The position numbers and the translations under genes are program-made. Source: Actinomyces haliotis (GTDB taxonomy: Bacteria; Actinomycetota; Actinomycetes; Actinomycetales; Actinomycetaceae). Taken from it: a stretch of DNA of 64,000 bases. The notes below the pieces were generated by a model, which did no database searches, was not told the origin of the DNA, and saw only the letters and a list, made by a program, of their open reading frames with translations. The DNA lies in contig NZ_JACWNA010000007.1 in NCBI RefSeq assembly GCF_015355765.1, forward strand, positions 62,001 to 126,000. Direction: 5' to 3'. Below are positions 34,932-43,177 of the stretch, piece by piece (the stretch's first letter is position 1; each line of letters opens with the position of its first letter).

Positions 34932-36326
34932 TCACTCAGAGGTCTCGGGGACGGCGCCGGCCAGGCGGGCCAGCAGGAGCGCCTCGGCCGTGACGATGTG
35001 CTCGAGGTCGCCCAGGTGCATCGACTCGTCCTCGCTGTGGGCGCGGGTGTCGGGGTCCTCGATGCCGGTGACGAGGACCTGCGCGTCAGGGAAGGTCTTC
35101 TGCAGGGTGGCGATGAAGGGGATGGAGCCGCCCTGGCCGATGTCGACGCAGTCCTCGCCGAAGGCCTCGGTGAGGGCCCAGTGGGCGGCCTGGCCGGCGG
35201 GGCTCTCGGAGGAGCCGTCGAAGGCGGGGCCCTCCTCGCCCTGGGAGACGGTGACGCGCGCACCGAAGGGGGCGTTGTCGACGAGGTGCTGCTTGAGGGC
35301 GGCGGCGGCCGCCGGGTCCTGCCCGGGCGCGATGCGCATCGAGAGGCGCGCGGTGCACGAGGGGGCCAGCACGTTGCCGGCCAGGTCGAGCGGGGTGACG
35401 TCCATGCCGATGACGGTGAGGGTCGGCTTGGTCCACAGGCGGGCCGTGAGGTCGCCGGTCCCGGCGAGGCGGACGCCGTCGAGCACGCCGGCGTCGGCGC
35501 GGAAGGCCTCCTCGGGGTACTGGGGGAAGTCGGGGGCCGCGGTGGGCTCGGAGACCAGGCCGGGGACGGCGACGTCGCCGTTCTCGTCGTGGAGGGTGGC
35601 GATGAGGCGGGCCATCGAGGTCACCGCGTCGAGGACGGGGCCGCCGTACTGGCCGGAGTGGAGGGCGTGGTCGAGGACGTCGAGGCGGACGTCGACCTGG
35701 ACGACGCCGCGCAGGGAGGTGGTGAGGGCCGGGGTGCCGACCTTCCAGTTGGAGGAGTCGGCGACGACGATGACGTCGGAGGCGAGGCGGTCCTCGTAGG
35801 TGGACAGGAAGCTCTCGAAGGAGGGCGAGCCGACCTCCTCCTCCCCCTCGATGTACACCGTGACGGAGCAGGGCAGCTCGCCGTCGTTGAGCGCGGCGAG
35901 GGTGCGCAGGGAGTGGACGTGGCTGATGACGCCGGCGCCGTCGTCGGCGGCCCCGCGCCCGAAGAGGCGGTCGCCGCGCCGTTCGGCGGCGAAGGGGTCG
36001 GCCTGCTGCCACTTGCCGGGGTCGCCGACGGGCTGCACGTCGTGGTGGGAGTACAGGAGGACGCGCGGGGAGCCGGCGGGGCCCTCCTTGTGGGCGACGA
36101 CGGCGGGGCGGCCCGGGGCGCCGTCGGGGCCGGGCGCGGTGAGGACCTCGGCCTCGAGGCCCGAGTCGCGCAGGAGGGCGGCGACGTGCTCGGCGGACCG
36201 CGCCACCTGGGCCTGGTCGTGGCTGGCGGCGGAGACGGACGGGATGGCGACGAGCTCGACGAGGTCGGACACGATTCCCTCGAAGGAGTCGTGGACCGCG
36301 GAGCGCACGGAGTCAACGGTGATCAT
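34932..36326 (-). CDS. M20-family dipeptidase
   Basis: A 464-residue metallopeptidase of the M20 dipeptidase type. Metal-site motifs are visible: LLYSHHDVQPVGD (His), GRGAADDGAG (bridging Asp), YIEGEEEVGSP (general-base Glu and ligand Glu) and the late HSEDESMHLGD region (His). A lid/dimerisation domain interrupts it. It is cytoplasmic and should cleave dipeptides or acyl-amino acids. It is first of a two-gene unit with the glycerate kinase-like gene. On the minus strand a TACCCT box lies seven bases before the ATG, so the mRNA is probably leaderless. Confidence 0.88.
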   Translation of the reverse strand: MITVDSVRSAVHDSFEGIVSDLVELVAIPSVSAASHDQAQVARSAEHVAALLRDSGLEAEVLTAPGPDGAPGRPAVVAHKEGPAGSPRVLLYSHHDVQPVGDPGKWQQADPFAAERRGDRLFGRGAADDGAGVISHVHSLRTLAALNDGELPCSVTVYIEGEEEVGSPSFESFLSTYEDRLASDVIVVADSSNWKVGTPALTTSLRGVVQVDVRLDVLDHALHSGQYGGPVLDAVTSMARLIATLHDENGDVAVPGLVSEPTAAPDFPQYPEEAFRADAGVLDGVRLAGTGDLTARLWTKPTLTVIGMDVTPLDLAGNVLAPSCTARLSMRIAPGQDPAAAAALKQHLVDNAPFGARVTVSQGEEGPAFDGSSESPAGQAAHWALTEAFGEDCVDIGQGGSIPFIATLQKTFPDAQVLVTGIEDPDTRAHSEDESMHLGDLEHIVTAEALLLARLAGAVPETSE

Positions 36327-36333
36327 GGTTTTC

Positions 36334-36360
36334 AGGGTATCGCGGCTCAGCGGCTACCCT
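36334..36360. promoter_or_regulatory. Overlapping divergent leaderless promoters
   Basis: AGGGTA at 36334-36339 is TACCCT on the minus strand, seven bases before the M20 dipeptidase ATG. TACCCT at 36355-36360 is six bases before the DUF3043 GTG. Only 15 bases separate the two boxes, so each promoter's -35 region must overlap the other's -10. Confidence 0.6.
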
Positions 36361-36366
36361 GTCACC

Positions 36367-36987
36367 GTGAAGCTCTTCAACAAGTCGGACAGGGTCGGCG
36401 ACGACGCCGCGCAGGCCGCCGGGGCGACGGCGTACACCCAGGCTCCCGGCAAGCAGGGTGGCAAGGGCCGCGCCACCCCGAAGCGCCGCGACGCCCAGGC
36501 ACGGGGCCTGCACCCCGTGGTCCCGGCGGACCGCAAGGCCGCCAAGCGGGAGGCTCGCGCCAAGCAGGACGCGGCCTGGGAGCGTCAGCGCCGCGCCATG
36601 GTCACCGGCGACGACCGCTACCTGCCCGCGCGCGACAAGGGCCCCATCAAGCGCTACATCCGCGACTACGTCGACGCGCGCTGGTCGATCGGCGAGCTCT
36701 TCCTGCCGCTGAGCATCCTCATGCTCGTGCTCGTCCTCGTGCTCTCGCGCAGCCAGAGCCTGTGGAACATCTACCTGCTCTTCGGCCTGTACGCCGTCCT
36801 GCTCCTCGCGCTCATCGACACCATCGTGTGCTGGCTCATCCTGCGCCGTCGCCTGTACAAGAAGTTCGGCGAGGAGGAGGTCAAGAAGGGCGGCACGATC
36901 TTCTGGTACATCTTCAGCCGCTGCTTCAACCTGCGCCGCTGGCGCCAGCCGTCGCCGCAGAACCGTCGCGGCGAGTACCCGGCCTGA
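36367..36987 (+). CDS. DUF3043 family membrane protein
   Basis: A 206-residue protein with a basic cytoplasmic N-terminus (KGRATPKRRDAQARGLHPVV, RKAAKREARAKQD), then KGPIKRYIRDYVDARWSIGE, two adjacent membrane segments (about 118-135 and 140-160), and a basic C-terminal tail ending FNLRRWRQPSPQNRRGEYPA. This is the DUF3043 pattern, an actinobacterial family of unknown function. It diverges from the M20 dipeptidase gene and has a leaderless GTG start. Confidence 0.85.
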   Translation: MKLFNKSDRVGDDAAQAAGATAYTQAPGKQGGKGRATPKRRDAQARGLHPVVPADRKAAKREARAKQDAAWERQRRAMVTGDDRYLPARDKGPIKRYIRDYVDARWSIGELFLPLSILMLVLVLVLSRSQSLWNIYLLFGLYAVLLLALIDTIVCWLILRRRLYKKFGEEEVKKGGTIFWYIFSRCFNLRRWRQPSPQNRRGEYPA

Positions 36988-37046
36988 CCCGGGGTGCCTG
37001 CCCGGGGCCCGACGGCGGCCCGGGAGCACCCCCACCCACGACGTCC

Positions 37047-37086
37047 CAGCGGGGCGGGCGGATCCGGTGATCCGCCCGCCCCGCTG
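37047..37086. terminator. Hairpin after the DUF3043 gene
   Basis: A perfect 18-bp stem (37047-37064 with 37069-37086) and a CGGT loop. It ends 12 bases before the -10 box of the next gene, so read-through is blocked directly upstream of that promoter. Confidence 0.8.
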
Positions 37087-37098
37087 CCGGCCGCGCCC

Positions 37099-37104
37099 TA
37101 GGCT
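37099..37104 (+). promoter_or_regulatory. -10 box of a probable leaderless mRNA (aldo/keto reductase)
   Basis: TAGGCT ends six bases before the ATG at 37111; there is no ribosome binding site. Confidence 0.5.
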
Positions 37105-37110
37105 GGGCGC

Positions 37111-38118
37111 ATGGTCGCGTACCGTCATCTCGGCAGCTCCGGTCTCAAGGTCACGGAGATCACCTACGGCAACTGGCTCACCCACGGCTCCCAGGTGGAG
37201 GCGGACACCGCCATCGAGTGCGTCCGCACGGCCCTGGACCTGGGCATCACGAGCTTCGACACGGCGGACACCTACGCCAACACGAAGGCCGAGGAGGTGC
37301 TCGGCCGCGCGCTCAAGGGCGAGCGCCGGGACGGCCTCGAGATCTTCACGAAGGTCTACTTCCCCATCGACGCCAAGGGCGCCAACGACTCCGGCCTCTC
37401 CCGCAAGCACATCCTCCGCGGCGTCGAGGGCTCCCTGAGGCGCCTCGGCACCGACTACGTCGACCTGCTCCAGGCGCACCGATTCGACGACGCCACCCCG
37501 CTGGAGGAGACGATGCAGGCCTTCGCCGACGTCGTCCGCTCCGGCAAGGCCCTCTACGTGGGGGTCTCTGAGTGGAACGCCGAGCAGATCCGCGCCGGCC
37601 AGGAGCTCGCCACCCAGATGGGTTTCCGCCTCGTCTCCAACCAGCCCCAGTACTCGATGCTGTGGCGGGTCATCGAGGATCAGGTCGTCCCGACCTCGAA
37701 GGAGCTCGGCATGGGGCAGGTCGTCTGGTCGCCCATGGCCGAGGGCGTCCTGTCCGGCAAGTACCTGCCCGGGTCCCAGCCGCCCGCCGGCTCGCGCGCC
37801 ACGGACGAGAAGGGCGGGCGGGAGATGATCGCCCGCTGGATGACGGATCCGGTGCTCACCGCGGTCCAGCGCCTGCGCCCGATCGCCGAGGATGCCGGCC
37901 TGACCATGGCTCAGCTCGCCGTCGCCTGGGTCCTGCAGAACGACAACGTGTCCGCGGCCCTCGTGGGAGCCTCGCGGCCCGAGCAGCTCGTCGAGAACGT
38001 CAAGGCCTCCGGGGTGCGCCTCGAGCAGGACGTGCTCGACGCGATCGACGAGGCGCTCGGCGACGTCGTCGAGCGGGATCCCTCGCTCACGCGCTCCCCG
38101 AGCCGGCTCGAGGACTGA
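37111..38118 (+). CDS. Aldo/keto reductase (Kv-beta/YghZ-like)
   Basis: A 335-residue NADPH-dependent (beta/alpha)8 oxidoreductase. The tetrad is visible as Asp and Tyr in FDTADTYAN, Lys in FTKVYFP and His in LLQAHRFD. The cofactor region is VWSPMAEGVLSGKY and ALVGASRPEQLVENV. YSMLWRVIEDQVVPTSKELG and the length match the AKR6 group (voltage-gated potassium channel beta-subunit and YghZ relatives). The natural substrate is unknown. It is monocistronic: leaderless promoter, hairpin upstream, convergent MFS gene downstream. Confidence 0.9.
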   Translation: MVAYRHLGSSGLKVTEITYGNWLTHGSQVEADTAIECVRTALDLGITSFDTADTYANTKAEEVLGRALKGERRDGLEIFTKVYFPIDAKGANDSGLSRKHILRGVEGSLRRLGTDYVDLLQAHRFDDATPLEETMQAFADVVRSGKALYVGVSEWNAEQIRAGQELATQMGFRLVSNQPQYSMLWRVIEDQVVPTSKELGMGQVVWSPMAEGVLSGKYLPGSQPPAGSRATDEKGGREMIARWMTDPVLTAVQRLRPIAEDAGLTMAQLAVAWVLQNDNVSAALVGASRPEQLVENVKASGVRLEQDVLDAIDEALGDVVERDPSLTRSPSRLED

Positions 38119-38149
38119 TCAGGCGTGGACCGAGGCCGCGGCGTGCGGC

Positions 38150-39541
38150 TCAGCGGTGCGCCGCGGCCTCCGCGGCGTCCGCGACCTCGTCGTCGATGAC
38201 GCCGTCCGCGCAGGCCCGCCACCCGGCCCAGGCCATGGGGAGGGCCGAGGCGATGAGGAGGGCCAGGGGGACTCTCCAGCCTCCGGTCAGGCCGTGGACC
38301 CAACCGACGACGAAGGGCCCGGCCGAGGCCAGGGCGTAGCCCACGGACTGGGTGAAGCCGGACAGGGCCGCGGTCACGCGGTAGTCGCGGGTGCGGTGGG
38401 TGACGAGGACGAGCGCGACCTGGAAGCAGAAGCCCGACACGCCCAGGGCGCAGGGCCACAGCCAGGCGACCGTGAGCGGCGCGACGAGGAGCCCCGTGTA
38501 GCCGACGACGAGCATGGAGACGAAGAGGATGACCCAGGTCTGAAGGTGCCGCGAGCGGGTGACCAGCGGCGGGATGATGAAGCCGCCCGGCACGCCCCAC
38601 ACGGAGAAGGCCGCCAGGAGCAGCGAGGCCCGGTCCAGCGGCGCGCCGGCGTCGCGGAAGATCTGGGGCAACCAGCCGAAGGCGACGTAGGCCTGCATGG
38701 ACTGGAGCCCGAAGAAGAGCGCCATCGCGCGGGCTCGGGGGCTGCGCGCGACGTCCACGAGGCCGACGGCGCGGCTCGCAGCGCGTGCCGCCGTCGCGTC
38801 GGCGGTCGTTGGCGCGTTCTCGACAAGCCGGGCCGCACCGAGCTCCCCGTCCTCGTCGCCTGCCCCCATGGACTCGTTGCGCACCGGGTCGTGCGAGCCC
38901 CGCCGACCACCGAGCGCCCGCGCGACGAGGATCCCGGCCCACGGCAGGACGGCCAGCGCGGAGACCCAGCCCCACAGACCGAGGCTCCCGCGCCACCCGG
39001 AGGCGGACGCGACCATCGCCGGGGCGACCAGCTGCGGCAGGAGCGAGCCGACCGGCAGCACCGTGACGTACACGGCGGTCCAGATCCCCGAGTGCAGCGG
39101 GAAGCGCTGCTTGATCGCCATCGGGAGGAGCACGTTGCCGAGGCCGGCGCCGAAGAGCGCGAGGAGGGTCATGAGCAGGAAGACGGCTGTGGTGCCGGAC
39201 GCGGCGCGGGCCAGGAGGCCGACCGCCGCGAGGAGGGCAGCGAGGGCGAGGCCACCGACGGCGCCGAGCCTGTGGCCGAGGCGTGCGGCGACCGCCCCGG
39301 AGGCCGCGAAGGACAACCCGGGCAGCGCGGACAGGAGCGCGGCGCTCGTCGTCCCCATCCCGATGCCGGCACGGATCTCCTCGAGGACGGGGCCGGTGCT
39401 CGTGGCGCCCGGCCGGAGGACGAGCGAGACGAGGACGATGCCCGTGCCGACGGCCCAGGCGGCGGGCAGGGCGGCCTGCGCGGCGGAGCGGGCGCCGGAG
39501 GTGCCGTGCCGCGGCCCCGAGGCGCGGGCCTCCCCCGTCAT
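38150..39541 (-). CDS. MFS transporter (CynX/NimT-like)
   Basis: A 463-residue transporter with 12 hydrophobic segments in two halves, split by a polar cytoplasmic loop of about 55 residues (around 215-270). PVLEEIRAGIGMGTTSAALL and GLGNVLLPMAIKQRFP are typical of the cyanate/2-nitroimidazole (CynX/NimT) group. Substrate unknown. Its ATG overlaps the pyrD stop by one base (TGATG), so it is translationally coupled to pyrD; a link to pyrimidine precursors is possible but unproven. Confidence 0.85.
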   Translation of the reverse strand: MTGEARASGPRHGTSGARSAAQAALPAAWAVGTGIVLVSLVLRPGATSTGPVLEEIRAGIGMGTTSAALLSALPGLSFAASGAVAARLGHRLGAVGGLALAALLAAVGLLARAASGTTAVFLLMTLLALFGAGLGNVLLPMAIKQRFPLHSGIWTAVYVTVLPVGSLLPQLVAPAMVASASGWRGSLGLWGWVSALAVLPWAGILVARALGGRRGSHDPVRNESMGAGDEDGELGAARLVENAPTTADATAARAASRAVGLVDVARSPRARAMALFFGLQSMQAYVAFGWLPQIFRDAGAPLDRASLLLAAFSVWGVPGGFIIPPLVTRSRHLQTWVILFVSMLVVGYTGLLVAPLTVAWLWPCALGVSGFCFQVALVLVTHRTRDYRVTAALSGFTQSVGYALASAGPFVVGWVHGLTGGWRVPLALLIASALPMAWAGWRACADGVIDDEVADAAEAAAHR

Positions 39542-40587
39542 CAGCGGGTACGGCGGGTCGCGGCGAGCGCGCGGTTGAGGCGCCCGGGCCAGGCGGGGCC
39601 GTTGTAGATGAAGGCGGAGTAGGCCTGGAGGAGGTCGGCGCCGGCGTCGAGCATGAGCTCGGCGTCCCAGATGGACGAGATGCCGCCCACCCCGATGATG
39701 GTGGGCTCGTCCCCGAGGCGGTCGCGCAGTCGGCGCACGACGGCGAGCGCCCGGGGCAGGAGCGGGGCGCCGGAGACGCCGCCCGCGCCGAGCTCGTGGT
39801 CGATCGTCGTGTTCGTGGCGACGACGCCGTCCAGGCCCATGTCGAGGACGAGGTCGGCGACGGCGTCGACGTCCTCGTCGGCGAGGTCGGGGGCGATCTT
39901 GACCAGGAGCGGCACGTGGCGGCCGGCGGCGGCGTCCCCGGCCTCGCGGACGGCCTCGAGGATGGGGCGCAGGGACTCGACGGACTGGAGGTCGCGCAGC
40001 CCGGGCGTGTTGGGGCTGGAGACGTTGACGACGAGGTAGTCGGCCCAGCGGGCCACCCGGGAGGCGGAGTAGCGGTAGTCCTCGACGGCGTCCTCGTTCG
40101 GGACGGCCTTCGTCTTGCCGATGTTCGCGCCGACGACGATGCTGCGGCCCCGCTTGGTGGAGCGCAGGGCGCGCAGCCGGCGCGCAGCCTCGTCGGCGCC
40201 GTCGTTCGGGAAGCCCATGGCGTTGCGCAGGGAGCGCGTGGACGGGTACCGCCACACGCGGGGCTTGGGGTTGCCGGGCTGGGGCCAGGCGGTGAAGGTG
40301 CCCACCTCGACGAAGCCGAAGCCGAGCATGTCCATGCCCTCGATGGCCTGCCCCTCCTTGTCCATGCCGGCGGCGAGGCCGAGGACGCCGGGCACGGGCC
40401 GGGCGAAGGGGCCGCCCTGGCCGGCGGCGGGGACGGGTGCGGCGGGGCGGCGTCCCCAGGCCTGGCGGACGGCGTCGCGGACGAGGGGCACGCGGCTCGT
40501 GACCTCGATGGCCTGGACGCACACGTCGTGGATGACCTCGGGGTCGATGCGGGACAGGACGGACTTGTACAGGAGGTCGTAGAGCAC
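39541..40587 (-). CDS. pyrD: Dihydroorotate dehydrogenase (quinone), class 2
   Basis: A 348-residue flavoenzyme of class 2. The N-terminal amphipathic segment (LYDLLYKSVLSRIDPEVIHD) is the membrane/quinone-binding part. LGLAAGMDKEG, GFGFVEVGTFTAWPQPGNP, NAMGFPNDG, NVSSPNTPGLR with the catalytic Ser, and IIGVGGISS are intact. It oxidises dihydroorotate to orotate in pyrimidine synthesis. The GTG start has a TAACCT box six bases upstream on the minus strand. It is the first gene of a unit with the MFS transporter. Confidence 0.96.
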   Translation of the reverse strand: MLYDLLYKSVLSRIDPEVIHDVCVQAIEVTSRVPLVRDAVRQAWGRRPAAPVPAAGQGGPFARPVPGVLGLAAGMDKEGQAIEGMDMLGFGFVEVGTFTAWPQPGNPKPRVWRYPSTRSLRNAMGFPNDGADEAARRLRALRSTKRGRSIVVGANIGKTKAVPNEDAVEDYRYSASRVARWADYLVVNVSSPNTPGLRDLQSVESLRPILEAVREAGDAAAGRHVPLLVKIAPDLADEDVDAVADLVLDMGLDGVVATNTTIDHELGAGGVSGAPLLPRALAVVRRLRDRLGDEPTIIGVGGISSIWDAELMLDAGADLLQAYSAFIYNGPAWPGRLNRALAATRRTR

Positions 40588-40593
40588 GTGCCA

Positions 40594-40599
40594 AGGTTA
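40594..40599 (-). promoter_or_regulatory. -10 box of a probable leaderless pyrD mRNA
   Basis: On the minus strand TAACCT lies six bases before the GTG at 40587, with no ribosome binding site. Confidence 0.5.
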
Positions 40600-40708
40600 C
40601 CCGGCGGTCACGGCGCGGCCGTGCGCGGTGCGGTCCGCGGGACGGATCGGGTGACGCCGGTTACGCTGGGCCCGCTCCCCCTCCTCCCGAGCCCACGAGG
40701 TGCCCGTC

Positions 40709-41647
40709 ATGTCCTTCAACAAGGGAATCCAGGTCGACCCCAACCGCGTCTCGACGCGCTCGACGGGAGGCGGCGGCCGTGGGGTGGCCATCGGCGGCGG
40801 ATCGGTCTTCACCGTCATCGCCCTCGTCATCCTGTCCCAGCTCACGGGTGTCGACCTCACGGGCATGCTCGCGGGAGACGGCTCCTCCAGTCAGGCCGGC
40901 TTCTCCTCGACCTCCTCGACCATCGACATGTCGGTGTGCGGCACCGGGTCGGACGCGAACGGCGACGCGGCCAACACCTACACGCAGTGCCGCATGGCCG
41001 CGACGGCTGAGTCCCTCGACGCCGTGTGGGGAGAGCAGCTGCCTGCCCAGGCCAAGGTCGACTACGTCAAGCCCGAGTTCCTCCTCTGGGACGGCAGCTC
41101 GGTCTCCACGGCGTGCGGCTCGGCAACCTCCTCCGTCGGCCCGTTCTACTGCCCGGGCGACTCCACCGTGTACCTCGACATGAGCTTCTTCCAGGAGATG
41201 GAAGGCGGCGTCATCGGCGCCGCGGACACCCCGCTCGCTGAGGAGTACATCGTCGCGCACGAGTTCGGGCACCACATCCAGAACGAGCTCGGCCTCATGA
41301 ACAGCACGGATCGCTCCGGCACCGGCGCCACCTCGGACTCGGTGCGCACCGAGCTCCAGGCCGACTGCTACGCCGGCGTGTGGGTCCACTACGCCTCGAC
41401 GACGAAGGACCCGGAGACCGGCCAGACCTTCCTCACCGAGCCGACGCAGGACGAGATCCAGTCGGCGCTCGACGCCGCAGCCGCCGTCGGCGACGACCAC
41501 ATCCAGCAGCGCTCCTCGGGGACGGTCGACGCCGACTCCTGGACGCACGGCTCCTCGGCGCAGCGACAGAAGTGGTTCACGACGGGCCTCAAGGGCGGGC
41601 AGATCGGCCAGTGCGACACCTTCTCCGTGTCGGGCTCGCAGCTCTGA
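40709..41647 (+). CDS. Neutral zinc metallopeptidase, YpfJ family
   Basis: A 312-residue membrane-anchored protein. A short cytoplasmic tail is followed by a Gly-rich stretch, one membrane segment (about 33-48) and an external zinc-metallopeptidase domain. The zinc motif is HEFGH (184-188) in EEYIVAHEFGHHIQNELG; SVRTELQADCYAGVW supplies the downstream ligand. Four cysteines (77, 94, 136, 148) in the external part could form disulfides. The family (YpfJ/KPN_02809) has no firm function. The ATG at 40709 has a GAGGTG site; a GTG nine bases earlier is less likely. Confidence 0.88.
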   Translation: MSFNKGIQVDPNRVSTRSTGGGGRGVAIGGGSVFTVIALVILSQLTGVDLTGMLAGDGSSSQAGFSSTSSTIDMSVCGTGSDANGDAANTYTQCRMAATAESLDAVWGEQLPAQAKVDYVKPEFLLWDGSSVSTACGSATSSVGPFYCPGDSTVYLDMSFFQEMEGGVIGAADTPLAEEYIVAHEFGHHIQNELGLMNSTDRSGTGATSDSVRTELQADCYAGVWVHYASTTKDPETGQTFLTEPTQDEIQSALDAAAAVGDDHIQQRSSGTVDADSWTHGSSAQRQKWFTTGLKGGQIGQCDTFSVSGSQL

Positions 41648-41727
41648 GGCGCTGACGCAAGGAGTCGAGCCGGCCCGCTGCAGGCTCATCGGGGCCCGTT
41701 GGGTGAGCGACGGGCCCGCGGCGAGCC

Positions 41728-41733
41728 TACGGT
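41728..41733 (+). promoter_or_regulatory. -10 box of a probable leaderless mRNA (DUF488 gene)
   Basis: TACGGT ends six bases before the ATG at 41740; no ribosome binding site is present. Confidence 0.45.
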
Positions 41734-41739
41734 GGTCGC

Positions 41740-42120
41740 ATGAGCACCGACCTCCCCTCCGCTGACAGCATTACCCTCGCCTACGTCCGCGACGGCGCCG
41801 GCGACGACGACGGCTACCGCGTCCTCATCGACAGGCTCTGGCCGCGGGGCGTCTCGAAGGAGAAGGCGGCGATCGACGAGTGGTGCAAGGAGGTCGCGCC
41901 CTCGGACGGGCTCCGCAAGGCCTTCCACCACGACGGACTGTCCTGGGAGGCCTTCGAGGAGCGCTACCGCGAGGAGCTCAAGGAGGACGAGCGCCACGAG
42001 GCGATGCTGGCGCTGCGCGAGCGGGCGCGCTCCGGGCGCGTCACGCTCGTCTACGGCACGAAGGGAGGCGACGAGCGCTCACAGGCGCCGGTCCTGCGTG
42101 CCGTTATGCTGGGACGCTGA
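41740..42120 (+). CDS. DUF488 family protein
   Basis: A 126-residue soluble protein. YRVLIDRLWPRGVSKEKAAI, WCKEVAPSDGLRKAFHHD and VTLVYGTKGGDERSQAPVLR are diagnostic for the short DUF488 type (YeaO-like). Function is unknown. It is monocistronic, with a leaderless promoter and a hairpin after it. Confidence 0.88.
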   Translation: MSTDLPSADSITLAYVRDGAGDDDGYRVLIDRLWPRGVSKEKAAIDEWCKEVAPSDGLRKAFHHDGLSWEAFEERYREELKEDERHEAMLALRERARSGRVTLVYGTKGGDERSQAPVLRAVMLGR

Positions 42121-42155
42121 CGCCCGCCGCCGCGCACAAGACCGACGTCCACGAC

Positions 42156-42200
42156 GACCCCCGTCCGCCCATCCCACGGAGGGGAGGGCGGACCGGGGTC
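42156..42200. terminator. Hairpin between convergent DUF488 gene and sufT
   Basis: Arms 42156-42170 and 42186-42200 pair at 14 of 15 positions around a 15-base loop. It probably ends both the DUF488 transcript and the long suf operon. Confidence 0.6.
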
Positions 42201-42240
42201 GGAGCGTCTGGCTGACTGGGCTCTGCGAGGCGCTCTGGGG

Positions 42241-42654
42241 TCAGACGTTGAAGCCGAGGGCGCGCAGCTGCTCACGACCCTCGGGCGTGATCTTGTCCGG
42301 GCCCCACGGCGGCAGCCACACCCACTGGATGCGGACCTTGTCGGCGATGAGGCCGAGGGCCTGCTGCGCCTGCTCCTCGATGACGTCGGTCAGCGGGCAG
42401 GCCGCAGTCGTGAGCGTCATGTCGAGGACGACGGTGCCGTCGGGCTCGATCGACAGCCCGTAGAGGAGGCCGAGGTCGACGACGTTGATGCCGAGCTCGG
42501 GGTCGATGACGTCGCGGAGGGCCTCCTCGATGGCGGCCACGTCGACGTCGGCCAGGGCGGTCGGGTCGTGCTGGGCGGCCATGGGGTTGTCCGCCGCGGC
42601 GGACGGGCTCGTCCCGCCGGGGGCGCCCGGCGAGGAGGTGGTGGGCTCGCTCAT
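42241..42654 (-). CDS. sufT: Iron-sulfur cluster assembly factor SufT (DUF59/MIP18 family)
   Basis: A 137-residue protein with a disordered, Ser/Pro-rich first third and a MIP18/DUF59 domain: IEEALRDVIDPELGINVVDL, LDMTLTTAACPLTD with the conserved Cys, and VWLPPWGPDKIT. SufT helps mature or transfer Fe-S clusters, and it is the last gene of the actinobacterial suf operon. An AAGGAG site precedes the ATG. It lies 41 bases after sufU. Confidence 0.92.
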   Translation of the reverse strand: MSEPTTSSPGAPGGTSPSAAADNPMAAQHDPTALADVDVAAIEEALRDVIDPELGINVVDLGLLYGLSIEPDGTVVLDMTLTTAACPLTDVIEEQAQQALGLIADKVRIQWVWLPPWGPDKITPEGREQLRALGFNV

Positions 42655-42695
42655 GGGTTCTCCTTGTGTTGAGGTCTGGTGGTCTGCGGCGGTGC

Positions 42696-43175
42696 TCAGG
42701 CGCCGGTGGTCCCGGCGTCGTCGGCCGGCCAGGCCGTGCCGGTCTGGACGACGGCGTCCTTGAGGGCCTTCCAGCCCAGGAGGGCGCACTTGACGCGGTT
42801 GGGGTACTTCGAGGTGCCCTCGAAGGCGGCGCCGTCCTCGAGGTCGTCGAGGAGCTCGTCCGGCACGCCCTTGCCACGGGAGTGCATCATCTCGTCGAAC
42901 TCGCGCTCGAGACGCGCCACGGTGGCGAGGTCGGCGCCGTCGACGAGGTCGTGCATGACGGAGACGGACGCCTGGGAGATGGAGCAGCCGTCACCCTCCC
43001 ATCCGACGGCCTGGACCTTGCCGTCCTGGACGCGGACGCTGAGGGTCACCTCGTCGCCGCAGGTGGGGTTCACCTGGTGCGACTCGGCGTCGGCGGCGCT
43101 GAGGGCGCCCTCCCCATGGCGCTCCTTGGAGTGGTCGAGGATGACCTGCTGGTAGAGCTGGTCGAGGTCGTTCAT
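42696..43175 (-). CDS. sufU: SUF sulfur transfer/scaffold protein SufU
   Basis: A 159-residue IscU-like zinc protein. The ligands are Cys39 and Asp41 in NPTCGDEV, Cys64 in GDGCSISQAS and Cys130 in RVKCALLGW; the GDGC-type insertion is the SufU form. It accepts sulfur from SufS and passes it to SufBCD. The ATG is two bases after the sufS stop, with an AGAGGTGA site inside the sufS 3' end, so the pair is coupled. Confidence 0.95.
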   Translation of the reverse strand: MNDLDQLYQQVILDHSKERHGEGALSAADAESHQVNPTCGDEVTLSVRVQDGKVQAVGWEGDGCSISQASVSVMHDLVDGADLATVARLEREFDEMMHSRGKGVPDELLDDLEDGAAFEGTSKYPNRVKCALLGWKALKDAVVQTGTAWPADDAGTTGA

Positions 43176-43177
43176 GC

